Shown: positions 35,636 through 45,153, numbered from the stretch's first letter. The stretch: DNA of 64,000 nt from Lachnospiraceae bacterium (GCA_017482205.1 JAFUNK010000022.1:1-64000), one strand, 5' to 3'. Numbers and translations: made by a program. The notes: generated by a model from the sequence alone, not told the origin.

Positions 35636-37957
35636 ATGATCGAATTACTTAAGGGCGGTGCCTTTTTGGTAAAAGGAACGGAAATCGTTGAGGATACCCC
35701 TGAGGCAGTGCAGGTGATTGCTGGCAAAACCGGTAAAACGGTAAGCAAGGAAGAAGCAGCAAAGCAGACTATCGCTTACGATATCTTAGCAAGCCACAAT
35801 ACTTCCGGTAACATGGACAAGTTAAAAATTAAATTTGATAAACTGACCAGCCATGATATTACCTTTGTAGGTATTATCCAGACTGCACGTGCGTCAGGAC
35901 TGACTAAGTTCCCTGTGCCTTACGTGCTGACAAACTGCCACAATTCTCTGTGTGCGGTAGGCGGTACCATCAACGAAGATGACCATATGTATGGTCTGAC
36001 CTGTGCAAAGAAGTACGGCGGCGTGTATGTACCCCCTCATCAGGCAGTTATTCACCAGTTCGCAAGAGAAATGTTAGCAGGCGGCGGTAAGATGATTTTA
36101 GGTTCCGACTCCCATACCCGTTATGGTGCACTGGGTACCATGGCAATGGGTGAAGGCGGTCCCGAGCTTGTAAAGCAGCTGTTAAACCAGACTTATGATA
36201 TCAATATGCCCGGCGTAGTAGGTGTTTACTTGACCGGTGAACCCGTAATGGGCGTAGGTCCTCAGGACGTGGCACTGGCAATTATAGGTGCGGTATTTAA
36301 GAATGGTTATGTAAAGAATAAAGTAATGGAATTCGTAGGCCCCGGCGTAGCATCTTTAAGTGCTGACTTCCGTATCGGTATCGATGTTATGACCACTGAG
36401 ACTACCTGTTTATCCTCTATCTGGCAGACAGATGCTGAGATTGAAAACTTCTATGAAGTACATGGCAGAAAAGAAGAGTACAAGGAATTGAATCCCGGCG
36501 AAGTAGCTTACTACGATGGTATGATTGTAGTGGATTTAAGCAAAGTACGTCCTATGATAGCAATGCCTTTCCATCCCAGCAATACCTACACTATCGAAGA
36601 AGTCAATGCAAACCTTTTGGATATTCTGGATGAGACCGAAAAGAGAGCACTGGTGAGTCTGGACGGTGCAGTAGAGTATTCCTTAAAGGATAAAGTAAAG
36701 AACGGCAAGTTCTATGTAGACCAGGGTATTATCGCAGGTTGTGCAGGTGGTGGATTTGAAAACATCTGTGCGGCAGCAGACATCTTAAAGGGCAATTACA
36801 TTGGCTCCGACGGATTTACTTTAAGCGTATATCCGGCTTCCATGCCTGTATATATGGAACTGATTAAGAACGGTTGCGCTGCAACTATTTTGGAAACCGG
36901 TGCGGTTATGAAGACTGCATTCTGCGGACCTTGCTTCGGTGCAGGCGATACTCCCGCAAACAATGCATTCAGTATCCGTCACTCCACCAGAAACTTCCCG
37001 AACCGTGAAGGTTCTAAGTTACAGAACGGTCAGATTTCCTCTGTTGCACTGATGGATGCACGTTCCATCGCAGCAACTGCAGCAAACAAGGGTATTCTTA
37101 CTCCCGCAACCGAATTTGACGGTACTCTTAATAAGTATCAGTATCACTTTGACAGCAATATTTACGCAAACCGCGTATTTGATTCTAAGGGCGTGGCTGA
37201 CCCTGATGTGGAAATCCAGTTTGGTCCCAACATCAAGGACTGGCCTGCAATGGGCGCGCTGCCTGAGAATTTGATTCTAAGGGTAGTCAGCGAGATTCAT
37301 GACCCTGTAACCACAACCGACGAACTGATTCCTTCCGGTGAAACTTCATCCTACCGTTCCAATCCTTTGGGACTGGCAGAATTCGCGCTTAGCCGTAAAG
37401 ACCCGCAGTACGTAGGACGTGCAAAAGAGGTCCGGGCAGCTCAGGAAGCTTTGATGGAAGGCAAATGTCCTGGGGAGACGTGTCCGGAACTGGATTTGAA
37501 GAGTGTGTACGATGCAATCTCTGAGAAATTCCCGGAATTCCCCAAGTTGGTTGCTGAAGCTACATCGCAATTAGGTTTATTGGGCTTTGGTTCCACCATC
37601 TTTGCAGTGAAGCCCGGTGACGGTTCTGCCCGTGAGCAGGCAGCTTCCTGCCAGAAGGTACTTGGCGGTTGGGCAAACATTGCCAACGAATACGCTACCA
37701 AGCGTTACCGCTCCAACCTGATTAACTGGGGTATGCTGCCATTCTTAATCGAAGAAGGAGACCTGCCTTTTGCGAACTTAGATTACCTCTTTGTTCCCGG
37801 CATCAAGAAAGCCGTAGAAGAAAAAGCAGAAGTAATCAAGGCTTACAAAGTAGGAAACGACGGTCTCACCGAGTTCGACTTAAGATTAGGTGAACTGACC
37901 GACGAAGAAAGACAGATTATCTTAAAGGGATGTCTGATTAACTACAACAGAGTATAA
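35636..37957 (+). CDS. aconitase-family hydratase
   Basis: 773 residues with an iron-sulfur aconitase core. [22 protein letters not shown] is a substrate-site block. Cluster Cys are expected in GCAGGGFEN and [12 protein letters not shown]-terminal swivel-type domain follows. GGAGG to the second ATG (35636) has proper spacing, whereas the ATG at 35630 abuts it. The sequence is closer to the YbhJ-type hydratases than to citrate-cycle AcnA/AcnB, and no citrate synthase or isocitrate dehydrogenase gene is adjacent, so the substrate is open. Confidence 0.85.
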   Translation: MIELLKGGAFLVKGTEIVEDTPEAVQVIAGKTGKTVSKEEAAKQTIAYDILASHNTSGNMDKLKIKFDKLTSHDITFVGIIQTARASGLTKFPVPYVLTNCHNSLCAVGGTINEDDHMYGLTCAKKYGGVYVPPHQAVIHQFAREMLAGGGKMILGSDSHTRYGALGTMAMGEGGPELVKQLLNQTYDINMPGVVGVYLTGEPVMGVGPQDVALAIIGAVFKNGYVKNKVMEFVGPGVASLSADFRIGIDVMTTETTCLSSIWQTDAEIENFYEVHGRKEEYKELNPGEVAYYDGMIVVDLSKVRPMIAMPFHPSNTYTIEEVNANLLDILDETEKRALVSLDGAVEYSLKDKVKNGKFYVDQGIIAGCAGGGFENICAAADILKGNYIGSDGFTLSVYPASMPVYMELIKNGCAATILETGAVMKTAFCGPCFGAGDTPANNAFSIRHSTRNFPNREGSKLQNGQISSVALMDARSIAATAANKGILTPATEFDGTLNKYQYHFDSNIYANRVFDSKGVADPDVEIQFGPNIKDWPAMGALPENLILRVVSEIHDPVTTTDELIPSGETSSYRSNPLGLAEFALSRKDPQYVGRAKEVRAAQEALMEGKCPGETCPELDLKSVYDAISEKFPEFPKLVAEATSQLGLLGFGSTIFAVKPGDGSAREQAASCQKVLGGWANIANEYATKRYRSNLINWGMLPFLIEEGDLPFANLDYLFVPGIKKAVEEKAEVIKAYKVGNDGLTEFDLRLGELTDEERQIILKGCLINYNRV

Positions 37958-37969
37958 AGACAAAATAAG

Positions 37970-38037
37970 AAGGCTGCCACGCAGGTGCTGTGAGACCAAA
38001 GATTTTGGGTACATGGCAATGACTGTGGCAGCCTTTT
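37970..38037 (+). terminator. terminator of the hydratase gene
   Basis: AAGGCTGCCAC (37970-37980) pairs with GTGGCAGCCTT (38025-38035), then TTTT. Confidence 0.75.
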
Positions 38038-38083
38038 GTGATAATATAAAATAAGCAAGTTTTTTATATAGGGGAGAAACTAT

Positions 38084-38602
38084 ATGTTATTTTTTATCAT
38101 GCTTCTGGATACGGAAGAAGAGAAAAGTTTTTTTGAAACATTATATTATGAATACCGACAGGGAATGTACGGATTGGCTTACAGTATTTTGGCAGACAGT
38201 CACGCAGCGGAGGATGCCGTTCATACTGTTTTTTTACGTCTGATTAAACATATTGAGAAAGTAGAAAAATTAGAAAAAGAAAAGCAAAAAAGTTATTTGC
38301 TTACTGCGGTGAAGCATGCAGCACTGGACATAAAGAGAAAACAGAAACGATATGCTGAAATCCGTATGGAGGAAGTACCTGAGAATTTGTTGACAGACAG
38401 TGAAATGGAGTTTTGGGAAAAAGAACTGGTCATGTCGATTTTGAAACTGCCGATAATTTATAGAGAAGTTTTGCAGTACAAATATGCAGTCGGAGTTGAC
38501 AATAAACAGATTGCAGATATGCTGGGGATAACGGAGAGTACAGTGAGGAAACGATTAGAACGTGCGAAAAAGATGTTAAAGGAGCAGCTTCAGGATGAGT
38601 GA
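38084..38602 (+). CDS. ECF-like RNA polymerase sigma factor
   Basis: 172 residues. Region 2 is GMYGLAYSILADSHAAEDAV with FLRLI; region 4 is LPIIYREVLQYKYAVGVDNK and ADMLGITESTVRKRLERAK. There is no region 1 or 3. GGGGAG precedes the ATG. The stop overlaps the next start by 8 nt, coupling it to a membrane protein likely to act as its anti-sigma factor. Targets may include the lipoprotein genes that follow (inference). Confidence 0.88.
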   Translation: MLFFIMLLDTEEEKSFFETLYYEYRQGMYGLAYSILADSHAAEDAVHTVFLRLIKHIEKVEKLEKEKQKSYLLTAVKHAALDIKRKQKRYAEIRMEEVPENLLTDSEMEFWEKELVMSILKLPIIYREVLQYKYAVGVDNKQIADMLGITESTVRKRLERAKKMLKEQLQDE

Positions 38603-39296
38603 TATAAAGAAAATAGAAATTACAGATGAATTGCTGCAAAAGTATGTTTCGATAGCAGATAAAATTTTATATAAAGATATTCCAATGCAGGGTACATATG
38701 AGTTTTCAGAAAAATTTGAAAGCCGAATGGAAAAACTGACCGGAAGAGCAGAACATTCAAAATTTTATCGTACAATTGCGGACATGGGGCGTCGTGTGGC
38801 AATCATTATACTTGCAGTTTTAGTATTGGGATTTACTGTAACAATGAGTGTAGAAGCACTTAGGGAGAAGTTCTTTTCCTTTATTAAGTTTGAGAGAGAA
38901 GACGGATTCTGGGAATGGCACTTTTCCTATGAAGACGAAACAGAAGCGGAAGAAAGTTATTTAAGGGCACCGCAATACATACCACAAGGCTATACATTGG
39001 TTGATTATTGTCATGAGTTCCCTGTATGGTATGAAATGTATGAAGGACCAAATGGGGAGATGATTATGATTGATAACCAAAGGGTGGAGGACGGAATGAC
39101 GATGGTAACAGATTCAGAGTATGATGTGGAGGAGCAGATTGTTATACAGGGGCATGATGCTACGCTGCTTACTCGTTGTGGAGATGGGGCCTATTATGCT
39201 TTATTCTGGTTTGAAAAGAGTATGTTTTATCAGGTTTATACTACGATAGATGTACCTAAAGAGGAGGTAATAAAGGTAGCCGAGAATATGAAGTAA
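38595..39296 (+). CDS. DUF4367 membrane protein, probable anti-sigma partner
   Basis: 233 residues. A cytosolic N-terminus of ~70 residues precedes a membrane helix (VAIIILAVLVLGFTVTMSV, ~73-91). The extracytoplasmic domain is DUF4367-like (PQYIPQGYTLVDY, GHDATLLTRCGDGAYYALFW). The 8-nt overlap with the sigma gene is typical of sigma/anti-sigma pairs. No classical ZAS zinc motif (HxxxCxxC) is seen in the N-terminus, so binding would be of another kind. Confidence 0.75.
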   Translation: MSDIKKIEITDELLQKYVSIADKILYKDIPMQGTYEFSEKFESRMEKLTGRAEHSKFYRTIADMGRRVAIIILAVLVLGFTVTMSVEALREKFFSFIKFEREDGFWEWHFSYEDETEAEESYLRAPQYIPQGYTLVDYCHEFPVWYEMYEGPNGEMIMIDNQRVEDGMTMVTDSEYDVEEQIVIQGHDATLLTRCGDGAYYALFWFEKSMFYQVYTTIDVPKEEVIKVAENMK

Positions 39297-39408
39297 AAAA
39301 GCAAAGTAATGATATTAAAAAATAATTTATAAAAATTTTTCTTTCAATGTCACAAATTGGAAATTTTCCTCGTTTCATTTATGTAGGGAACTATAGGAGG
39401 GAACTGTT

Positions 39409-40290
39409 ATGAGGCAAACAAAAAAACTGATTAAGTTGAATTTGTTAATATTGATATTGCTTTTTTGTGGTTGTGGCATGAATATTGAGAAAACTCAAGA
39501 AAGTATATCCAATGATTTAGGAAATGAAAAAATAGAGCAATCGGAAGAATTATTACAATCTGAACAAATGGATTTGCCCGAAACTAGCATTGTACAAGGA
39601 CAAATCTCTATGGAAGATATTATCCGTCTTTCAGAAAAAGAAAACTTGACAGTAGAAGATGTCACGGAGTGGAGCGATATACAATCCATGGGAACAAATG
39701 ATTTCTATTATGAATTTTCATATGAAGGTGTTCCTTATCGATTGGATATAATAGAGGACAGTGATGGTAGTCTTGCATCAGTACGACTCGTAGATATGAA
39801 CACGTATCTTTCCATTGATATTCGAACAGGAAGTATAGATAACCTGCTTGCAAATGTAGTTTCTGTATCGGACTATTTGACGATTTCTTTACCGGATGGC
39901 TGGACAGTAGGCGATTATGATATCTACTTAGGGGGACATTTTGGCGGTAGTCAGATTCTGGACAAACAAGGCAATTCAGTGGGGGATATTTTGATTATGC
40001 ATGGATTGAATCCAGCCTTTTCAAGTAATGAATTGATTGATATCGGTAATTATGATAACAATGTATGTTTTCTGGAAAAGGAGGCACTTACGCAAATTTA
40101 CGTGCCCTGCATATTGACTTTAATGTCTGAAGAAAGTGAAGGCGTGAAAAGAGAGTACAGATGTGCCTACTTCGCACAAGAAGGTTGTGATATTTATTAT
40201 CAGATTAAAGTAAACAGTGATTATATATCAGGTGAAGAGATGATTGATCTACTTGAAACGGTTGTTTTTACAGAAAGAGCTTTTTACTGA
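39409..40290 (+). CDS. lipoprotein of unknown function (cluster member 1)
   Basis: 293 residues. LLILILLFCGCG is a lipoprotein signal, followed by a Gln/Glu/Ser-rich linker and an acidic globular domain. It shares a short segment, VEDVTEWSDIQSMG (~84-97), with DNA just after the stop of the next gene, which suggests paralogous origin. AGGAGGG lies 6-9 nt before the ATG. No known family was recognised. Confidence 0.65.
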   Translation: MRQTKKLIKLNLLILILLFCGCGMNIEKTQESISNDLGNEKIEQSEELLQSEQMDLPETSIVQGQISMEDIIRLSEKENLTVEDVTEWSDIQSMGTNDFYYEFSYEGVPYRLDIIEDSDGSLASVRLVDMNTYLSIDIRTGSIDNLLANVVSVSDYLTISLPDGWTVGDYDIYLGGHFGGSQILDKQGNSVGDILIMHGLNPAFSSNELIDIGNYDNNVCFLEKEALTQIYVPCILTLMSEESEGVKREYRCAYFAQEGCDIYYQIKVNSDYISGEEMIDLLETVVFTERAFY

Positions 40291-40389
40291 AAATGTACAG
40301 TGGTGAGAAATGGTGCGAGTGAAACTTATACAGTAACCAGTGGGCAAAAAACATGTAACTAGCAAATAGTGACAAAGGAGGAAAAAGTG

Positions 40390-41247
40390 ATGAAGAAAAA
40401 GATAAGTATGTTACTGGCAGTAATGCTTTTAAGTCTGTGTGGCTGCGGAGGACAAAAATACCCTGATTATTTTCAAAAGATAGTCGATGCCCATGAACAG
40501 GGGATTGAAACAGGAAGGGATGATGGGTTACAACGGTCTTATGAGGAAACATATAGCAAAGATACGATAAATGCTTATGCAGATACCGTTCCCAGACCGA
40601 AATTAGGTGAATTTAACTATTACCTAAACTGGCTGAAAACAGAGGATGGAACGGTTTTAGAAAATATTTCTTTTGATTTAAAGCCCTATATGCAGGATGC
40701 ACAAAATGGGGAATGCGGGACAGGCGGCGTGTTTTATGAAGATAAAAAGGTATTCATTGCCATTAGTGTTTCAGAATGGGAGTTTCCTAATGAGTGCATA
40801 GTGGATAAAACCTTGTTATTAGAATTTAGCACAGAAAACCCGGATGAATATGTTGTGACAGAATTTAACATATCTTCTTCTTTTGAATGGCCCTATCGTG
40901 TGGCAGATAAGCTTTGTTTTCGGAATGGAGCAGGTACTCCGATTTATCAGATAGATATGGAAACCAAAGAAGTATATGATTGCAGCAGGGAACTTGAAAC
41001 AGCCAAGGAATATGCGGAAAGTATGTCTGAAAAATTTGGCAAAGAAGTATCTTTATATTGGCTGTCAGCTAAAGATTATGTGGATGGTGTAATGGTTTAT
41101 TCCGGTACAGTGCAGGAAGAAATGGATTCGGAAAACCTTGCCAGTATTTATCTGGCATATGAAGGAGAAACATTGGTGGGAGTGCTGATGATTGATAGTG
41201 CTACCGAAGAAATAACATATATTACACCAGAAGATGTCACAGAGTAG
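40390..41247 (+). CDS. lipoprotein of unknown function (cluster member 2)
   Basis: 285 residues, signal LLAVMLLSLCGCGG with lipobox. The body is acidic and not recognised. The start at 40390 lies after GGAGG with ~8 nt spacing. The last codons (EDVTE then TAG) align with a paralogous segment in the preceding gene where TGG (Trp) replaces TAG, and similarity continues past the stop. The present C-terminus may thus be a truncation or fusion point. Confidence 0.65.
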   Translation: MKKKISMLLAVMLLSLCGCGGQKYPDYFQKIVDAHEQGIETGRDDGLQRSYEETYSKDTINAYADTVPRPKLGEFNYYLNWLKTEDGTVLENISFDLKPYMQDAQNGECGTGGVFYEDKKVFIAISVSEWEFPNECIVDKTLLLEFSTENPDEYVVTEFNISSSFEWPYRVADKLCFRNGAGTPIYQIDMETKEVYDCSRELETAKEYAESMSEKFGKEVSLYWLSAKDYVDGVMVYSGTVQEEMDSENLASIYLAYEGETLVGVLMIDSATEEITYITPEDVTE

Positions 41248-41268
41248 AGCGGTATATAATCTATGGGA
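41229..41268 (+). repeat. 40-nt segment duplicated from the upstream lipoprotein gene
   Basis: 35 of 40 bases match 39654-39693, and all five differences are transitions. In the upstream gene the segment is coding and in frame; here it spans the stop codon of cluster member 2. Confidence 0.65.
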
Positions 41269-41312
41269 CAAGTAAAATGCTTTTATAACATATGTGTAAA
41301 AGGGGAAATTTT

Positions 41313-41759
41313 ATGAAAAAAATGAAGCGATGGATGACTTTCAGTAGTATATTGGTCTGTATTTTCTTAACAGGCTGTGGAATAAAATCGCCTGTAGGAG
41401 AAACTAAAACCGTAGTTCCCGGAGGCGTAGTGGATTTTGATGAAAGTGACAAATTAGATGCTATTTATTATAATGGGCAATGCTATTATGGGTTGGCAAT
41501 GGTTGTTGGTATTGACAGAGGTGAAGAACCGGAGGATTTTGAATATATTGGTGAATTGAGTTCTGTAATAGAGGGGTATATATCCCCCACGGAAGAACTA
41601 AGTGCGAATATAGATATTGGGGGCGAACTCTATCATTATACTGACGAAGAAGGGAAACATTACTTTGTTACGCCTCATAGGAGCTTGCAGGACGTAGAGT
41701 ATTATAGGGGGATTTGTCAGGCAACTACGCGTAAGCCGCCATATTATGATGTGGAATAA
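41313..41759 (+). CDS. small lipoprotein of unknown function (cluster member 3)
   Basis: 148 residues. The signal MTFSSILVCIFLTGCG is followed by a short acidic domain with several Tyr (DAIYYNGQCYYGLAMV, GELYHYTDEEGKHYFVT). AGGGGA precedes the ATG at 41313. No family was recognised. Confidence 0.65.
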   Translation: MKKMKRWMTFSSILVCIFLTGCGIKSPVGETKTVVPGGVVDFDESDKLDAIYYNGQCYYGLAMVVGIDRGEEPEDFEYIGELSSVIEGYISPTEELSANIDIGGELYHYTDEEGKHYFVTPHRSLQDVEYYRGICQATTRKPPYYDVE

Positions 41760-41847
41760 TATAGACATATATTTTTAGGCGTTTTATAATTATGATTACC
41801 AATACTGAGAAATAGTTTGTAGTCATATGAGTAAAGGGGGTATTCCG

Positions 41848-42243
41848 ATGAAAAAATGGTTTGCGATAAGCAGTATGTTAATTCTTCTTTGCTATGCCGG
41901 TTGTGGCAAAGAGAAAATACCGGAGAAAATGGATTTAAGTCTTACTGCTGAACTGGCACAGGAACAGGAAATTTTAGATACGTTTTTGCCGGCAAGCAGT
42001 GAAGAAGTGATATATGATGACCCACAGACTGTGGGAGCACCCTACATTCCCGAAGGTGCATGGTGCACGGAGGTTTCTGCAAATGAAGTTGTAGTATGTA
42101 TAGATTATCGCATAGATGATATCCGCTATATTGTTTCATATTACAGTAACGGAACTATAATGAAGGATGCCCGCGCAATGGACGGGGATAAGATTTACTC
42201 CGTGCGGAGTGATAAAGAAGGCGTAGAGATTACAGATTTATAA
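41848..42243 (+). CDS. small lipoprotein of unknown function (cluster member 4)
   Basis: 131 residues with signal ISSMLILLCYAGCG. The linker is Glu-rich and the C-terminal ~70 residues look like a small beta domain (WCTEVSANEVVVCIDYRIDD). AAGGGGG precedes the ATG at 41848. It is the last gene of the sigma/lipoprotein cluster. Confidence 0.65.
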   Translation: MKKWFAISSMLILLCYAGCGKEKIPEKMDLSLTAELAQEQEILDTFLPASSEEVIYDDPQTVGAPYIPEGAWCTEVSANEVVVCIDYRIDDIRYIVSYYSNGTIMKDARAMDGDKIYSVRSDKEGVEITDL

Positions 42244-42260
42244 TTTATATGTGGAATAGA

Positions 42261-42290
42261 AAAAGGACTGCCAAGCGGGCAGTCCTTTTA
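42261..42290. terminator. bidirectional terminator
   Basis: AAAAGGACTGCC (42261-42272) and GGCAGTCCTTTT (42278-42289) form a 12-bp stem with a 5-nt loop. T-runs exist in both directions, serving the lipoprotein cluster and the convergent DUF368 gene. Confidence 0.85.
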
Positions 42291-42327
42291 TGTGCGAAGA
42301 ACTTAATTCGGTGTTTGGGGATGCGTT

Positions 42328-43173
42328 TTACTCTACCGCATACTTCTGATTAAACTTATCCAGCAACAATGCTGCCACAATACCCATAACAATACAAACA
42401 ATATTAATCAGACAGCTTGTAACAGAAGTGGTAAAGCTACCAAACGGAATAATCATAATGGTTGCAGCAATTACAATACCTACGATTGCGTGGAAAGCAA
42501 CGGAGTAATGTTTCTTAAATAAAGTATCCACGGCTTTTGCAAACAGGATAACGGTTGCCAGACCGCCGATACCACCGGGAATCAGTACAGAGAAGTTAAG
42601 GTCTCCGATACCGGATACAAACGGCTCATACAATCCCAAAGGCATAAGCAGGGTGGAGAAACTCATACCCGGTGCAATAACGCTTAATGCCAGACAGAAA
42701 CCGCAGAAAATGTACCAGCCGAAGTTGGGGGTAATTTCAACAGAAAGGACTCTTAAGCCAATCAGTAATGCAAAAATAAAAATCATGGCAATTACTAAAG
42801 ATATGTAGGAGCCTTTGCTGCGTCCTTTTTCGCCTGCTTCTCTGAACAGGGAAGGTAACATACCGGTAATCAAGCCCACGAAGAGGCATACGGAAGGTGC
42901 CTCGTATTTTTCCAAAAGGAAGCCCAGTAATTTGGCGATACCGAGGAAACCAATCACACCACCGATGCCGATGGGAATCAGCTTCGGTACATGGGTCTTA
43001 AACTTGCGGAATGGGTCTGCCAGAAACTCCATAATGGTTTTGTAGATACCGAAGATAACACAGAGTACACCGCCGGAGATACCGGGCAGTACAGCACCCA
43101 AACCAATAAACGCTCCTTGGAAAATTTTTAGTACAAATTTTGATATAGAAAAACTTTTTTCTTTTTCCTGCAT
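42328..43173 (-). CDS. DUF368 polyprenyl-phosphate transporter (PopT-like)
   Basis: 281 residues with about eight membrane helices. The family signature is at the start: FQGAFIGLGAVLPGISGGVL, repeated in inverted form as LSVIAPGMSFSTLLMPLGLY. Members recycle undecaprenyl phosphate across the cytoplasmic membrane for cell wall synthesis. The start follows GAGGTGAAG. It stands alone on the minus strand. Confidence 0.88.
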   Translation of the reverse strand: MQEKEKSFSISKFVLKIFQGAFIGLGAVLPGISGGVLCVIFGIYKTIMEFLADPFRKFKTHVPKLIPIGIGGVIGFLGIAKLLGFLLEKYEAPSVCLFVGLITGMLPSLFREAGEKGRSKGSYISLVIAMIFIFALLIGLRVLSVEITPNFGWYIFCGFCLALSVIAPGMSFSTLLMPLGLYEPFVSGIGDLNFSVLIPGGIGGLATVILFAKAVDTLFKKHYSVAFHAIVGIVIAATIMIIPFGSFTTSVTSCLINIVCIVMGIVAALLLDKFNQKYAVE

Positions 43174-43350
43174 AACTTCACCTCATAAATTTTAATAGCC
43201 GTGAGTTGTAAACGGTTGTCTGTGGATTTATATTTTCTAAGGCAAAAAAGGCATAGAAAATATAAATTCGCAGACAACTTTATACAAACCACATCAATAA
43301 TAATATATGATATTTTTAGATTTGTCATGTATATATGAAAAATTTTATAT

Positions 43351-43680
43351 TTTTATGGATAGAAGAATGGTTTTCCTTGATTCTATATGAGTTTTTTTAG
43401 AGAGATATTAGATAGAAATTTGTTTTTGGGTCTTTCTATCCTATGATAATAGTGATTTTGCAAGACTATATCAGATAGAAATTCGTTTTGAGTGCATTCT
43501 ATCCTACGGTGATAGCGGTTGCTACGCTGATTTTATAGGATAGAATTTTGGTTTTGGCTGAATATATATAATTTTTTATCAGTTTCAATCATATATATTT
43601 TGTGTTTTATGAGATTCTATATAATTGTTGCTGATTTTTTGATGGATAGATTCCGAAGTTTTTCAATATCTATATAAGTT
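43351..43680. repeat. degenerate hairpin repeat array
   Basis: GATAGAA starts recur at 43358, 43411, 43474 and 43539, with a weaker one near 43644; spacings are 53-65 nt. Each early unit is closed by an inverted TTCTATC (43433-43440, 43497-43503), giving 7-8 bp stems with ~15-nt loops. The stretch is very AT-rich with no coding potential. The spacing and decay do not fit CRISPR. Confidence 0.7.
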
Positions 43681-43708
43681 ATATTAGATTTTCAGTTATA
43701 TGTCGTGA

Positions 43709-43757
43709 ACAGGCAGACAGTGGTATGTAACAGACAGACGGTGGTACGCAACAGGCA
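43709..43757. repeat. 21-bp tandem repeat
   Basis: ACAGGCAGACAGTGGTATGT plus A (43709-43729) is followed by a copy with four changes (43730-43750) and a partial third copy starting ACAGGCA. Confidence 0.7.
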
Positions 43758-43827
43758 TCAGGCTGCAACAAACAATAAATGTATAAATTCCCTCATGTGA
43801 CTAAATAATTCCCCAAACCCGCCGATA

Positions 43828-43870
43828 AATATATTACAAGTGCTTATGGCCAAAGCATTTGTAATATATT
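43828..43870 (+). promoter_or_regulatory. long hairpin upstream of the EF-hand-like gene
   Basis: An 18-bp stem, 43828-43845 with 43853-43870, including one G-U, around a 7-nt loop (ATGGCCA). No T-run follows. It lies ~120 nt before the start codon and may be an operator or an mRNA structure. Confidence 0.6.
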
Positions 43871-43988
43871 ATTATGAGTCGCCACGGATGGTATGCAAAG
43901 GGAAAAGGACGCCCCGCGTATATCATTTTTTGTTTTTATTAATCATGGAGGGGAGATAAAGGCAAGGGACTTAAGAAAGGGGCACTAT

Positions 43989-45107
43989 TTGATCATTGAT
44001 TCCAGTACAATAGGAATGGAATCCGCCAGAAGATATACATCTTCTACAACAAGATACAGCCGTTTTGTGGTAAAGGATTACAACGGAGCGGCAACACACG
44101 GAATGCAGAATACGATGAGTGATTTATTGAATTCCGGTTCGGGAGAGGAACTTCCCGAAGAAAAACAAACATCTGCAGAGCCGGATGCTAACACTGCGAC
44201 AATGGATACCATTGAAAATCTCAGGCAACAGGTAGAGAGTATGAGGACAGGAAGGGTAAATATCCGTCCTGCTGCCACAAGTACTGCTGAGAACTTTAAG
44301 CATTTAACTGTCCGATACATTTTCAGTATGTTATTCGGACAGGAAAAAGCAAATAAGATTCTTGGTGAGGACTATATGGCGGGCACATCTCTTACCGGGG
44401 CAAGCTCCATGGTTTCTTTTTCGTCTTCTACGGCGTCAGCCAATGTATTGACATTACAGTCAGAGCAATGCTATTCGGAAAAGGAGAGTACCTCTTTTTC
44501 TGCAAAAGGAATTGTAAAGACTGCGGATGGCCGGGAAATATCTATTAATGTAGATGTGGGTATGAGCAGAAGCTTTACCCAATATTTTAAAGAGGAAATG
44601 GAGATTATGCCGGTAAATACCTGTGATCCGTTAGTGCTGAATTTTGATGGAAATCCGGCAGAAGTCACAGACCAGAAAATCTTTTTTGACATCGATGGTG
44701 ATGGCGATGAGGATGAGGTTTCCAGACTTTCGGAAGGCAGCGGTTATCTGGCATTGGACAAAAACGGGGACGGAACCATCAATGATGGCAAGGAACTGTT
44801 TGGACCGCAGTCAGGCAGTGGATTTGAGGATTTGGCTGCCTATGATGAAGATGGTAACGGGTGGATTGATGAAGCAGATTCCATCTGGTCCAAATTAAAA
44901 ATTTGGTGTCAGAATGAGGACGGCACCAATACGCTTTACAAATTGTCCGAAAAGGGCGTAGGTGCTATTTGTCTTCAGAATGCCGCAACTGATTTTGCAC
45001 TGAACAATGCGGCAAACCAGACCAACGGTTACATCAGGAGTACAGGCATTTTCCTTTATGAAGACGGGAATGTGGGTACGGTGCAACATTTGGATTTGGC
45101 ACAATAG
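43989..45107 (+). CDS. protein with EF-hand-like calcium loops, function unknown
   Basis: 372 residues from the TTG at 43989, which has AAAGGGG 6 nt upstream and yields MIIDSSTIGMESARRY; an ATG at 43893 lacks a ribosome site. The C-terminal half has a run of calcium loops: FDIDGDGDEDEV, LDKNGDGTINDGKELFG and YDEDGNGWIDEADSIWSKL. The N-terminal half is Ser/Thr-rich with a helical stretch. No signal peptide is seen. Similar proteins occur as orphans in many bacteria; the role is unknown. Confidence 0.7.
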   Translation: MIIDSSTIGMESARRYTSSTTRYSRFVVKDYNGAATHGMQNTMSDLLNSGSGEELPEEKQTSAEPDANTATMDTIENLRQQVESMRTGRVNIRPAATSTAENFKHLTVRYIFSMLFGQEKANKILGEDYMAGTSLTGASSMVSFSSSTASANVLTLQSEQCYSEKESTSFSAKGIVKTADGREISINVDVGMSRSFTQYFKEEMEIMPVNTCDPLVLNFDGNPAEVTDQKIFFDIDGDGDEDEVSRLSEGSGYLALDKNGDGTINDGKELFGPQSGSGFEDLAAYDEDGNGWIDEADSIWSKLKIWCQNEDGTNTLYKLSEKGVGAICLQNAATDFALNNAANQTNGYIRSTGIFLYEDGNVGTVQHLDLAQ

Positions 45108-45153
45108 TTGTGTATATGCAGTAACAGAATAAAAAAGAATCGTCAAAGTTTTC

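Noticed and set aside
35636..37957. Citrate-cycle aconitase
   Set aside because: Sequence blocks resemble YbhJ-type hydratases and no citrate-cycle genes are adjacent, so acnA/acnB was not assigned.
43351..43757. Possible CRISPR array in the repeat-rich gap
   Set aside because: Units are degenerate, spacing varies from 21 to 65 nt, no conserved repeat of 24-40 nt with unique spacers exists, and no cas gene is nearby.
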